DNA of 64,000 nucleotides from Cymodocea nodosa. Lineage: Eukaryota > Streptophyta > Magnoliopsida > Alismatales > Cymodoceaceae. Numbering within the stretch: the stretch's first letter is position 1; every line of letters starts with the position of its first letter. Of this stretch, positions 10,801 to 21,800 are shown piece by piece. The notes under the pieces are model-generated. The model saw only the letters and a list, made by a program, of their open reading frames with translations, was not told where the DNA came from and ran no database searches. The stretch lies in assembly GCA_036874045.1 (NCBI GenBank), contig CM072341.1, positions 17,000,501-17,064,500 of the forward strand, read 5' to 3'. The position numbers were made by a program, and so were the translations under genes.

Positions 10801-13800
10801 CTCTCTTGAACCCTAACCCTCCTACTGACGTCCCTTCCCTTGACATTGCCTCCTCTCCTGATGTAACCTCTCACAACATGTTCTCCAACGCATCATCATT
10901 GGTGTAGTCAACTCTCAAGTTAGTAGTTCTCTCCTCCATCATCTCTACATCTTTTGGTGGACTCTTCTTCATGTTTGCTGCTGACTTCTCTTAGTGGCAT
11001 TCGACCATCAGCCTCCTCTCGACTCTTCCATTGTGGTTCTCCTTCATACGATTCTCTTCTCAATGCTGCAATTCTTCCTCTCACAGCTTCCACAACCTTC
11101 CTCCTTCCTCAACTTCAGGGCAGTCTCTTTAGCAATGTTCAAGTTTGTCTATTTACAAGGCACCCTTGCACAACTACATTTAAGCTTATGTTACCTTCCA
11201 ACTTGTTTAGACTCCACTATTCAACATCGTTTGACTCCATTACTCTAAGGAGTACCCTATTCAGTTTCCTTTGAGTTGTTAAGAGTTGTTTTTAGTTGGT
11301 TTAGGTGGAATCTAAAACAATTTTTTCAAGAATCTTAATGGTACTTCCAAGTGTCTGAATGGACAAAACTACTTACTCTAGGCAAACAATTTCACAAACT
11401 TCCTCCTTGCCCATCGACGTTTGAAGCATGTTACTCATCTAACACTCAATCCTAAAGATGTAGACTTTGAGGACTAATGTATAGCAAATGCCATAGTTAT
11501 CTCCTAGTTGACCAACAGTACTAAACCATTTATATCTCGGAGTGTAGCAATGTTTAGGCCAACCAAAAAGAATTGGATATGAGAAAAATATCTCATGTGT
11601 CTTTGAGGTATATAGATAGATTTTCAACACTAAGCAAGGAGAACACTCACTTCAGGATCAGTTCATAGACTTTCAAACTTTGATTGATGAACTTGAAGTT
11701 CTCCAACCCTGTACCAGATCCTCAGATTCTACGTAAGTACCAAGATGAGTTGCATGTTGTTGCCTTTCTTTATAACCTCAACCCTGACTTAAAAGACAAG
11801 ATACAAACACAAGTTTTAAGGGGAGATCAAGTTCTTGATTTACTGTCAACTTTTTCCAAGGCATTGAAGATTTCTCCATTTATGTGTAGCTCATTTGTTG
11901 ACCATTCAACAATGGCAACATGCAAATAGGTCAAAGGATAATCACACTATGGAAGTCAAAACAAATTTCTCCTGTGTGGTCATTGTGGACACACAAATCA
12001 CCCCATTAAGAAGTGTTGGAGAAAGTTCAGCAAGCCAAGAATAACTTACGTGTCTGTGGGTTTTTCTACACCTCCAATAGTTAATAGTGTTGCATCTTGT
12101 CTTGTGTCTATTTTAGCAGATGACTATGTTGAATTTTTACAGTTCAAGGAATAACAAGCCTCAAGCAGCTCCTCTTCTTATTTCATAACTACCTCATCTA
12201 GTACAGTTGTTTTTTTAGCCTCTCTAAATGATTCTTGGGTTATAGACTTTGACACTTCTTCTCACATGACAAGTACCCAATACTTTTTTCATTTTATTTC
12301 TGGCCCTACCACTGTGTCATCTGTATTAATTGCCAATGGGCACACCTTTCCTGTTTTTAAACAAGATGTTGTTCATATTGACTCCAATATGACATTTAAG
12401 GATGTTCTTTTTGTACCCAATTTTTTTGTTAATCTACTCTTTATAAGAGCTATTACCAAACAATTAGCTGACTTTTTTCTCTTTCACCGTGTTTTTCAAA
12501 ACCTACAAATAGGGTAGAGACTTGGATTGGGCCATAAAGTCAAGTTAGGTGTCTATGTGTTGGTTTGAGATGAGTTGCCTTGTGAACTTGAGTGCTTAGC
12601 CTCCATCAATGAGACTTTAGTTCTCTAGCATTATCGTTTGGGAGATCCACTTCATTAGAAGCTTCAATAGACTTTACCTTGATGTTCAATCTATTGAGTC
12701 ATGTTAGTTGAATAAGCATCATTGTACTGCTTATTCTCGTGCTACTTACATTGTTCATTGTGATATCTAGAGGCTTACCAAAAGTCCCTCCATGTTTGGT
12801 CACAAGTATTATATAATCTTTGTTGATGATTATTCTTGGGTCAGTTGGGTTTATCTATTGAAAGATCAATCTCATGTTTTAGATATTATCAAAATTGTCT
12901 TTAATGAAAATTAAAATAATTATTCCACTATTCCCAAATTTTTTTGCATAGATAATGCTTTGGAATTCCAACAAAGTACTCTTCAACAGTTTTGTGAGTC
13001 TTTAGGTGTCATTCATTAAATTACTTGTGCATATACCTTACAACAAAATGAGATTGTAGAACGTAAGTATTAGCATATTCTCAATATTACTCACACTTTT
13101 ATAATGCATATGAAGATGTCTTTGTACTTGTGGTCTGATACTATCCTTATTGCTATCTATCTTATCGACTAGATGCTTTCTAACGTGTTAGAGGGAAAAA
13201 CTCCTTTACATCATCTACATCTTAGTGATGAATTGTTTCCTTTCCTTTTATCCCATAAGTATTTAAACGTGTTGCTTTTGTTCATAACCTTACACTTAGG
13301 GGGGGTTTGTGCATGCATAAACCATAGGAAATAAAAGGAAATGAAATGAAAGAAAATCATTTCCTATAGTTTCTATTGTTTGTGCACAAAGAAAACAAGG
13401 GGAAAACATTTCCCCTTATTACCTTCATATAAAAAGGTACGTGTAACTCATTTCCTCCCTCTCCCCCCTTCGAAATCAACGGAAAACATTTCCCCCAAGC
13501 CCGACAAAATCGACAAAGAGAGAAACCCTCCCTCCCTCCCCCGAGCCCGACAAATCGACGAAGAAACCCTCCCTCCCCCGAGCCCGACTTCAATCAACGA
13601 AGAAATGATCGTCACCACTCGTCGTCATTGTCGTTGTTGTCGTCGTTGTCCGTCGCGTCCTTCCAAAATCCCTCTGGACTCTCCAAAAGGCAGGAAGAAA
13701 AACCGAATAACATCGTCAGCCCTCCTTTCTAATCGACAACCCCTCCTACGAAAGGAAAGGGGATCCTCACATCGATGATGCCATGGTTGGCCTTCCAAAA

Positions 13801-16800
13801 GTAGAAATCACGTTATTCAGAAGCTTGTTGTCTACCGATCGTCGATTTGGAAAGTTCCTCTGTTGAGGAAGTGGCATCGACGTCGAAGAAGGGGCTATCG
13901 AGGCCGGCAGTTGTGTTGGTGAATCGGGCGCGAGCAGCAGGTTACGGGATAGGGTCCTATGGACAGATGGGCTTTAGCCTGGACTCTGGATTAGGGCGGG
14001 CCAGCCAAATTGGACTGGCCACGTCTAGGCATATAAATTCGGGTGCCGGCCTACGTCTGGGCCGTGGCTAGTTGCAACACTAAGGTCCGATTTATTATAA
14101 GATTTGAACCATAGGCAGCAGATCGAGAAGACTTATTACAAGATCTGGCAGATGAATTGCGTGAAGAAAATGTTGTATTAAATGAAGAATTTGTTAACAA
14201 TGTTGAAGAAGATAATGTACATTGTTCTGTTAATTTGAGCATGGAACAAAGAAAAGTAGTAGTTGATGTAATGCGTGAAAGAATTATGTATTCCATGTGG
14301 GAGAAGGATAATATGTAAAAAAATATATTCAATATAGTTCTAATGAATTTTACTTTTGATGAAAAAGTTATTTTATATGTGCATTTTGTATAGTTATTTG
14401 AAGTTAGTACATTAAAAATTTAGAAATATTCATAATATATATTTAAAATGATTTATAAAGGTAAATTTAAACTATTTAAAAAAATTTCTTGTCATTTCCT
14501 ATCATTTCCTGATATGCACAAATAGCTTAAACTTTCCTGTCATTTCCTATCATTTCCTGGTGTGCACAAACATCATTTTATTTCCTGTCATTTCTTCTTC
14601 TTTTCATTTCACATTATTTCTTGGATCTCCCGTTGTTTCATTTCCCGTCGAGAAATGTGTACAAACAGGCTCTTAGTTGTGACAAACTTATTCCTCAATC
14701 CCTCAAGAGTCTTTATAAGACATTCTCATATACAAAAAGAATATCATTATTACCATCCTTCCACTTGGTGTTTTCTCGCCTCCTTTGATATTACCTTTTT
14801 TGAGTCACATTCTGACTTTGAGCCCAACAAGGATTCTTCTAAAGGTGTTCTACTTTCAGTTCCCACAGTAATTCCTAATATCATTGCTTTACCCAATCAA
14901 ATGCCTACAATAGTACTATCACTAGATTAGTTGCATGAAGAAACAACATCATCAAATCAACCACATGAACAAACACTATCACCACTTCAAGTTTATCATC
15001 GATGACCATGCATATCACTTGATGACTCAACACTTCCTAGTCTCCCCTTAAATGCAGATTCCTCATCCCCACCTACCTTACCTAAGCTTCTCATTGCCCT
15101 TTGCAAGGGTACCAAGTCTTACACTCTCCATCCTATTTCTCATTGAAATCTAGGAAGGTACAAGAGACCCATTGAAAAACTGATCTTACTGTTACATGTC
15201 TAAATATTATTTTTGTTGTGGGACTGCTCTCCAATTTATGCAATGCCCAAGATAGGTCCATTGCAACGACGTAATTTGGATTCTCTCTTATGTTAAAGGA
15301 GCTCTTGGAAATAGCTTGCTCTATAGGCAACATGCGCATCTTCAAGTCAAGGCTTTTTTAGATCCAAAATATGCAAGAGACTATGTAGATTAGAAGTCCA
15401 CCTTAGGTTACCATACATATGTCGAGGGGAATCTAGTGACACAATGGAGCAAAAAACAAAATATTGTCTCACTATCTAGTGTAGAAGTAGAGTATCAATA
15501 TATAGCTAAGACTGATTGTGAGATGATGTGGATAAAGTCTTTTTTGTCTGAACTAAATTTTGTTACCATTACCTTTATAGAGATGCATCATGACAATCAA
15601 GCAGTCATATACATTGCAAATAATCCTACATTCCATGAAAAGACTAAGCATATTGAAGTGAATTGCTACTATATTAGAAACCTTGTCATGGGTGGTATAG
15701 TATTAACTCCTTACACTCCATCATCAAAGCAATTTGTTGACATCTTCACAAAAGGATTAAGTAATTGTGATTTTCAAAGATTGTGTAACAAGTTGAGCAT
15801 GTTTAATATATTTGTTCTAACTTGAGGGGAAGTGTTAGAGTTATCTCACATGTATATAAATATAAGAGTATAGATGTAAATGTTTCATGTATATATTTTT
15901 TGTAGCACTTTGTGATGTGTAATATAACAACTCATTTTTCCACTCAACTCTAACAAGGACGGCTTAGTCACTTCCACAAGGAATTTTGTAGATGGCCATT
16001 GGCCATGGAATTTTTGATTTAGAAGGAATCTCAAATAGCAGGAAATATAAAGCATCACAAAGGCCGACTAGTTTCTGTACCATACCCAATGAAGAGGACC
16101 AGATGATATGGTTAGAGGAAAAATGTAAAACCTTTACCGTAAGGAGCATTTACAAGGCATTACATGGCAAGCATGACAGTGAAGCCACCATAAGCTGGTC
16201 TGGAAGGTAAAATCCATGCTGAAAGTCAGATCATTCTCTAGGCCAATGTACAAAGGCAGGGTATTGACTGAGGAACACAGAAGAAAATGTTCACAGAATG
16301 GCAACTTAAACTACACAATTTGTCATAACTCCAAGGAATCACCGGGCCACCTTTGCGGAACCTATCCTTTCACAGTTAATTTGTGGAAATGTTACTTCCC
16401 AATGGTTATGTACAAACTCAGATAGAAAGCATATTTCCAGGGTCGGTGTGGAGAGATGGGGAAGCAATTGAAGGGACAATGGGTCAGAGGCAAGCATCCC
16501 ACAGGCCTACAGATCCATGCCAACCTCTGGACTGTATGGAAACATCAAAACAGCATCATCTTATCGCTGAATGGTCAGCAGTCCTATTAGCATAGATATA
16601 GTTAATTGTCTTTTTATCTTTAGCTTTAATATTTGTGCATTTATCTCTATTGGATTTTTCTTATTGATATTAATCAGAATCAACCCATCATTTCTCAAAA
16701 TGAAAAGCAACAGAGAGCCATCATACTAGGGCTTCTCTTCAACATCTATCGATGCGATCTCAAGTTCTCAGATGTCTATATCAGATATGAAGCATCTTGA

Positions 16801-17731
16801 CATATGCTATTTTGAGAAGAACAATGAGCTCAACAACCAGAACGCTATATGTGCTCACCGGTCATATTGAAATTCAATTCTGTAACAGCTGCAAGAGCAC
16901 ATCCCCCAATGATCGGAATGAGCGAAAGGTAAACCGGCAAAGGAAAGGTCTCTCCAAGCAAGAGCCTTGACACCAGCACACTGAATGCAGGCTCACCACT
17001 CTTAATAATATGCGTGAACGACACCGCAACCTTCGACATACTCACAGTAGCAGCGACATGGCCAATCGTATGAGCGATCGCAACCTATTTCGTGGAAACC
17101 CGACGACTTCTTCAAATTCAAGATCCTCGAAAACGATTACCCAATTGGTATGCAACAACAACAAAAAAAAAAAGACACCAGTTTTCAGTCAGGATTCACT
17201 TACAGGAAGGAGGGCCTTCCAAAACTCCAAATCGGTCTTGGGCGCTTCAGCTACCCGCGCCCCCCAAGAAACAAGCATCATGAGAGATCCACAGGCAAGG
17301 GAAAGCGTGGAAGTGAGCCATGGATAGGGAAAGGCATTGAGGACCTTCTTGTTGTAGATATTGAACACCACATTCAGAGCCCACCATGTCGCGAAATAAA
17401 TCCCAATCTTCATCCTCCGTGCCGCCTCCGATTTTGGAGCCGTAGGCGGCACGCCATCGGCTTCCTGTGCTTTCAATCTCTGCTGCCTCTTAGCCTGCAT
17501 CAAGGACCGGGACTCATCGCCGGAACGGAAGAACCCCGACTCAGACGACGCGGATAAGTGAAGCGGACGCCAGGAACACCCATTGGCAGCGCCTACCCGG
17601 ATCTTCCCAGGGGAAAGCGACGAGACGGATGCCGAGAAAGACCGCAGTTTTGGAGCCAGTCTCAGCTTCGGCCTTATCGAATCCGACGTCACCAACGCCG
17701 GCAATGCCGTGTTCTTCACTGAGCAGATCAT
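7811..17731 (-). CDS. GPT: Plastid glucose-6-phosphate/phosphate translocator
   Basis: GPT imports glucose 6-phosphate into non-green plastids in exchange for phosphate, feeding starch synthesis and the oxidative pentose phosphate pathway. Five coding exons on the minus strand: 17731-17204, 17084-16859, 9853-9631, 9143-8930 and 7822-7811, giving 400 residues (the family is about 390). Exon 1 carries a Ser/Arg-rich transit peptide and the mature start KIGIYFATWWALNVVFNIYN. Exon 2 has SMSKVAVSFTHIIKSGEPAF, exon 3 AMISNVAFVFRNIFSK, and exon 4 YHLYNQVSYMSLDQISPLTF. The protein ends SQTKA. All joins keep phase. The start at 17731 (MICSVKN) matches the family's usual N-terminus; the open frame extends upstream without an ATG. 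Exon 1 is GC-rich. Intron 3 is about 7 kb and full of transposons. Confidence 0.95.
9982..10485. mobile_element. Harbinger-type MITE in GPT intron 3
   Basis: An AT-rich stretch of about 500 bp with imperfect terminal inverted repeats: the left end contains GTTTATATATTTGAAATTG, and the right end reads GTTTGTGTATCTAAAATTG on the other strand. Both ends are flanked by TTA (9979-9981 and 10486-10488), the 3-bp target duplication typical of PIF/Harbinger elements. No coding capacity is seen, so it is non-autonomous. Confidence 0.65.
13299..14672 (+). mobile_element. Non-autonomous PIF/Harbinger element nested in the Copia element
   Basis: The insertion begins GGGGGGGTTTGTGCATG, and its far end reads GAGCCTGTTTGTACAC on the other strand; TTA flanks both ends (13296-13298 and 14673-14675). 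It splits the Copia integrase/post-integrase region. Inside are polypurine/pyrimidine-rich ends with repeated ATTTCC(T)-type strings, a GC-rich centre (13440-14060), and near 14110-14320 the acidic C-terminal tail of a Harbinger transposase (NVVLNEEFVNNVEED, then MRERIMYSMW). It has lost the catalytic part, so it depended on another element for movement. Confidence 0.75.
15436..15825 (+). pseudogene. Copia RNase H domain remnant
   Basis: The longest open piece of the Copia element, 129 codons. It carries the usual RNase H end segment: QWSKKQNIVSLSSVEVEY, a DNQAVIYIANNPTFHEKTKH block, and then PYTPSSKQFVDIFTKGL. It ends a few bases before the polypurine tract. The frame is closed upstream by stops and a deletion, so it is a fragment, not a gene. 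Confidence 0.85.
15961..16620 (+). mobile_element. LINE (L1-type) 3' fragment with zf-RVT-like region
   Basis: Directly behind the Copia 3' LTR is a broken plus-strand frame with features of the plant LINE reverse-transcriptase zinc-binding tail: an IWLEEKCKTFTVRSIYKAL segment, a linker with lysines and arginines, and a C-x2-H/H-L-C pattern ending in FTVNLWKCYF. The frame shifts near 16210 and again near 16400. No reverse transcriptase core or poly-A tail was found. It lies antisense to GPT. Confidence 0.6.
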
Positions 17732-17982
17732 CTTGGCCGAAGCCCTGCAACAACCACGACGAAGGGAATGACAACCTACCCAAATCAGCTCAAAGGAGCT
17801 GGAGCAAACCTCCAGAGAGTGTAACCTTCGGGCGATCGGAACCAAAGTAAACCCTCACAAGGCCAGACAAGTCCGATCCTTGGGAAGGAAAGGAATGAGG
17901 CAGCCAGGCAGGTGTCTCTCCCTCTCTCCACTGTGGAAGGCGGGTTTCTGGTTCCAGGAGGCTCGTGGCAGGGCGATGACCC

Positions 17983-17993
17983 GTGGGTCCCAC
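17983..17993. promoter_or_regulatory. Palindromic TCP/PCF-type site upstream of GPT
   Basis: An 11-base palindrome GTGGGTCCCAC contains GGTCCCAC, matching the GGNCCCAC consensus of class I TCP (PCF) factors. It lies about 255 bases upstream of the GPT start codon in the short (about 850 bp) gap between GPT and the upstream gene QNG1. Function is inferred from the motif only. Confidence 0.4.
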
Positions 17994-18893
17994 TCAAGGG
18001 ACAATCGTCGCCGTTCGCTACGAGCATCTCAATTTCTTAGATGTAATAAATATAAAATAGTTTAAAATAATAATAAATATTTAACAATTTTTAGAGTTGA
18101 ATTTCTTTTCTTTTTTTTCCAATTTTAAGTTTCAGGATGACAGCATTTTATTTGCAATGCTTATTTTTAAATTTTCGTTATACAATATTTGACGTAACAT
18201 TCAATGCAACTAAAGGAATATTATTACAAAATGCTTCGAACATTCTTCTTATCGAAATTCTCCACCACAAACATCACATCCGGTGGTCAAAATCAGTTAG
18301 ATCATTTTATATGACATCAATGGTCAATATATTCAGAGCAAATATCTATTTATAATTTGAATCGATAGTAGAACTTCATCGTGTAACATTGAATAAATGC
18401 TTCGTTCATATATGTTCAGAGGCACGCAGTGAAATTCAAATGAACAAGATCAAAGTGTAACGTGTAAATTTGATCGTTGGTAAGTTAGGTTCTTTATATG
18501 ATGCATTGTTTATTATCTTATATGATTTGTGAGAATTCATCTGGTACGCTCCACCCGGATTAAATTCAATAGCAGAATTGGAGCTGAAAGAAAAAAGGAA
18601 TCATGGCCCTAGGTACTTAGGAACAGGTAACCGAAGTTCAAAACCAGTATCATTAACCATTTTCAAAAATGGAAAGTAAGAAGAAGTACAGATTCTACAA
18701 ATTCACTGGAAGACAAAAGCTGAAAAACATGAGGCCATTTTCAAGGTTCTTGGAGGCAAATGTTCCTCAAACGACAGACAATAGAGCAAGGCTTTTGGCT
18801 TGAGTGAAGGAAAGATGCCTACAATATATATTTCCCATAGAAAAAGAAATTCACCACAAAAAGATCCCACGAAGCAGGGAGACTTGATTTTCT

Positions 18894-21800
18894 TCAGTAG
18901 TATATGGAAAGAGTGCGGTGATATTGCAATGGACTGCATATTCCACAAGACCAGAGCCAGAGGTCTATTTCGATACTTAACACCTACAAGAAAAATGTTT
19001 TCTCATCAGTAAAAGATGTTTAAGCATAAAATGCTGTTGTTGGATTCCAACAGCCAGCATGGTTGATAGGATGGATGAGCAAGAATTAGTGTCTTATAAG
19101 CAGAGATTTACCTGCTTCCCAAGTTTTACCTCCACAAGTTTCCTCAATTTTTCAACAGCTTGAATGGAGCAAGCACGAATCTCAACTTCGTGCTCAGTGC
19201 CAGCTACAATCTCATAATTGGAATCGATGGCAATGGATAAGTCGCGACTGTACTTTAACACACCAAGCTGCCTTAACACCGCAGGAACGATGTAGTCTGC
19301 AAATATTGTGACAGAGCTTATATCACGGAAATATCCATATCCTTGGCCCTTGAAAGCACCCCAAAGATCAGCAACAAATATCTGCGCTCGTTTGTACAGA
19401 AAAACTTGGTGACCTTTGTACAAGGTATGGTCACGGAAACCTGATATAAAAAAGGCTTGGAATCAAATAAAGCCTCTACTTACATAATAGATATGTGTGC
19501 AATATCGAACCAGGAAACCGTAATAAATTAAATCTCAAACAAACATTTGTTACCGGGAAAATGTTGTGCAATAAGTGAAACAAGAGTTTGAGCAGAGTTC
19601 CCACAAGATTTAACAAGATTAGCTGCTTCTCCCTGGAAGTTCCTTTCCAGTTCTAGCCCCACCTGAATATTATGGGAAAAATATTATAAGGGTAGTACAA
19701 GATCTATGAACAATAACCTAGAATTTTATAACTAATGTGTTACTGGGTTCTACACCTCATGCAGCAAGCGTACACGTTCATCCTCCAAAGGTAGAGGTCT
19801 TGGCCATTTCAGCATCTCCCGCAGTTGAGAACCTTATGTTCAAGAGGATAACATGCATTTATACTTTGCATCAGTAGACCAAATCGTGAATGCTTATTTC
19901 CCCAAGTAAAAGCTAACAAAAACAACGAAATCAATTGAGAGAAATTGAGGTTTAGAGAGCCAGAAAAGCATGCATCTTTGAGAAATAAAAAACACGGTTG
20001 TAACTACCAGTATATTTCTGCAGATTGTGTGCATCAAGGGCTGAGCGATCACGCTCCAAAGCTAGCTTCAGTCCCAAAGCAAGATGATCATAACGTAGAT
20101 CTTTATCTACAATAAGTATGTAATATGAATCAACACTAGGTATTATGGACAAAGCTAGCAAGGGAAACTATACTCTATCATATGAAATAATTTGAAATAA
20201 AGCATTGACTCAGTGAATGCAATTTAAATCACATAAACCACAAGATTAAGTTTTCGTTTTAAGAAAGAAATTTTATTGTTGACAATATTCCTATGAATAG
20301 TCAAAAGAACATGGACAATGAGGTAGTATCATATATCATGTTTCTAGTTGACAACACTGTAGTGGAGGCTGTGGAGAACAACTCTGTAACAGCTAGGCGT
20401 ATAGCATTTCAACACTGTAACATCTAAGAGGGATTTGTGCACTCGGAATCTGACAGAAAATTCCAATCACATGTAAGGGTTGGGAAAATGAATTTCCAAC
20501 CTAAAAGGTCGGAATTCATTTTCCGACAGTCAGCCCCTTACGCTCGTCCCGAACATTTGCGCACTCGTCCTCGCGATCGCGCGCACCGTCGCCCTCACCC
20601 ACGTCGGAGTTGATTCCCCCTCGCACTCGTCGGCACCCACGCTCGGCCCCGACACTTGCACGCTCGCCATCGCACTCGCTTGCACCATTGCCCTCGCCCG
20701 TGCCGCAGTCGATCCCACCTCGCGCTCGTTGGCACCTACGCTCGGCCCCGACACTTGCGCGCTCGCCGTCGCACTCGCCTGCACCATCGCCCGTACCGCA
20801 GTCAATTCCCCCTTGCGCTCGTCGACACCCACGCTCGGCCTTGACACTTGCGTGCTCACCGTCGCACTCGCCAACACCGTCACCCTTGCCCGTGCCGTAG
20901 TCGATTCCCCCTCGCGTTTGTCGGCACCCACACTCGGCCCTAACACCTATGCGCTCGCCCTCACACTCGCCTGCACCGTCACCCTTGCCGCAATCGATTC
21001 CCCCTTGCACTCATCAGCACCCATGCTCAACGCCGACACCTACGCACTCACCCTCGCACTCACATGCATCGTTGTCGTCGTCCACGCCGCAGCCGATTCC
21101 CCCTCATGCTCGTCGGCACCCACGCTCAGCCCCAACACCTCCGCGCTCAACCTCCCACTCGCCTGCACCGTCTTCAACAATAAGTTCTCTGGTTCAACAG
21201 GTACATTCCAATGCTACTTTCACATTCAAATGCTAGCTTCTTCATGTTATATTCATAAATTTTGGATGTGCAGCAACAAATATGATTCCCAAATGGTATA
21301 TTGTGTATATTGTGAATCCAGTAGTAGTTACGATACTTCATAGAAAAATTAGATGAATTGGGGGTTGGCTTAATATATAGAGATATAGATTAGGTTGTAC
21401 CTTACAATTCAATTTTTCTGATATCGATAATGATTTTGCTTAAATTCATTCACTGCATTCTTCTTTTGTAGAACTTATAAGAAAAGAAAATATTAGCTGT
21501 TAATTGCTAACTCAAGTTGCACGACAAAGTCTATTGTTAGATCCATCATCACCATATCAAGCATATAACTACAAGAAAATTTATCGAATAAGTCAAAACA
21601 TGTTTTTTCACAATTTTGTGGATTATTAAGAAATATGAAAGTAATATCAAACAATAGAAATATGAGTGTAGAGGAGAAACTTGCTATTTTTTTAGTAACA
21701 GTTGGACAAAATCAAAGCTATGGAGTAACCAAAGAGCGTTTTCATCGCTCAGCATGGACTGTCAGTACATATTTCAATGAAATGATAAATGCTATATTAA

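Larger units (their letters stand above)
10670..15955 (+). mobile_element. Degraded Ty1/Copia-type LTR retrotransposon
   Basis: Short LTRs of about 120 bp (10670-10783 and 15833-15955) share ATGTATATAAATATAAG and other blocks; the 3' copy has TG...CA ends. A primer-binding-site-like TTGGAATCAAAGTC follows the 5' LTR at 10783, resembling the initiator-tRNA-Met complement, and a purine tract GAGGGGAAG precedes the 3' LTR. Remnants in Copia order are a gag-like region (11340-11930), a CCHC knuckle (C-x2-C-x4-H-x4-C near 11970), a protease-region remnant (12240-12500), an integrase core (about 12640-13230), a post-integrase segment (14700-14820) and RNase H (15300-15825). Most of the reverse transcriptase is missing. 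Many stops and frame changes make it inactive. It lies antisense to the host gene GPT. Confidence 0.85.

Noticed and set aside
17189..17845. Longer GPT open frame starting upstream of 17731
   Set aside because: The extra 38 codons have no ATG and do not resemble GPT N-termini; the ATG at 17731 fits the family.
20516..21236. Several overlapping long frames on both strands at 20.5-21.2 kb
   Set aside because: They are by-products of the 99/93-bp GC-rich repeat, which lacks stops in several frames; no start context or known domain.
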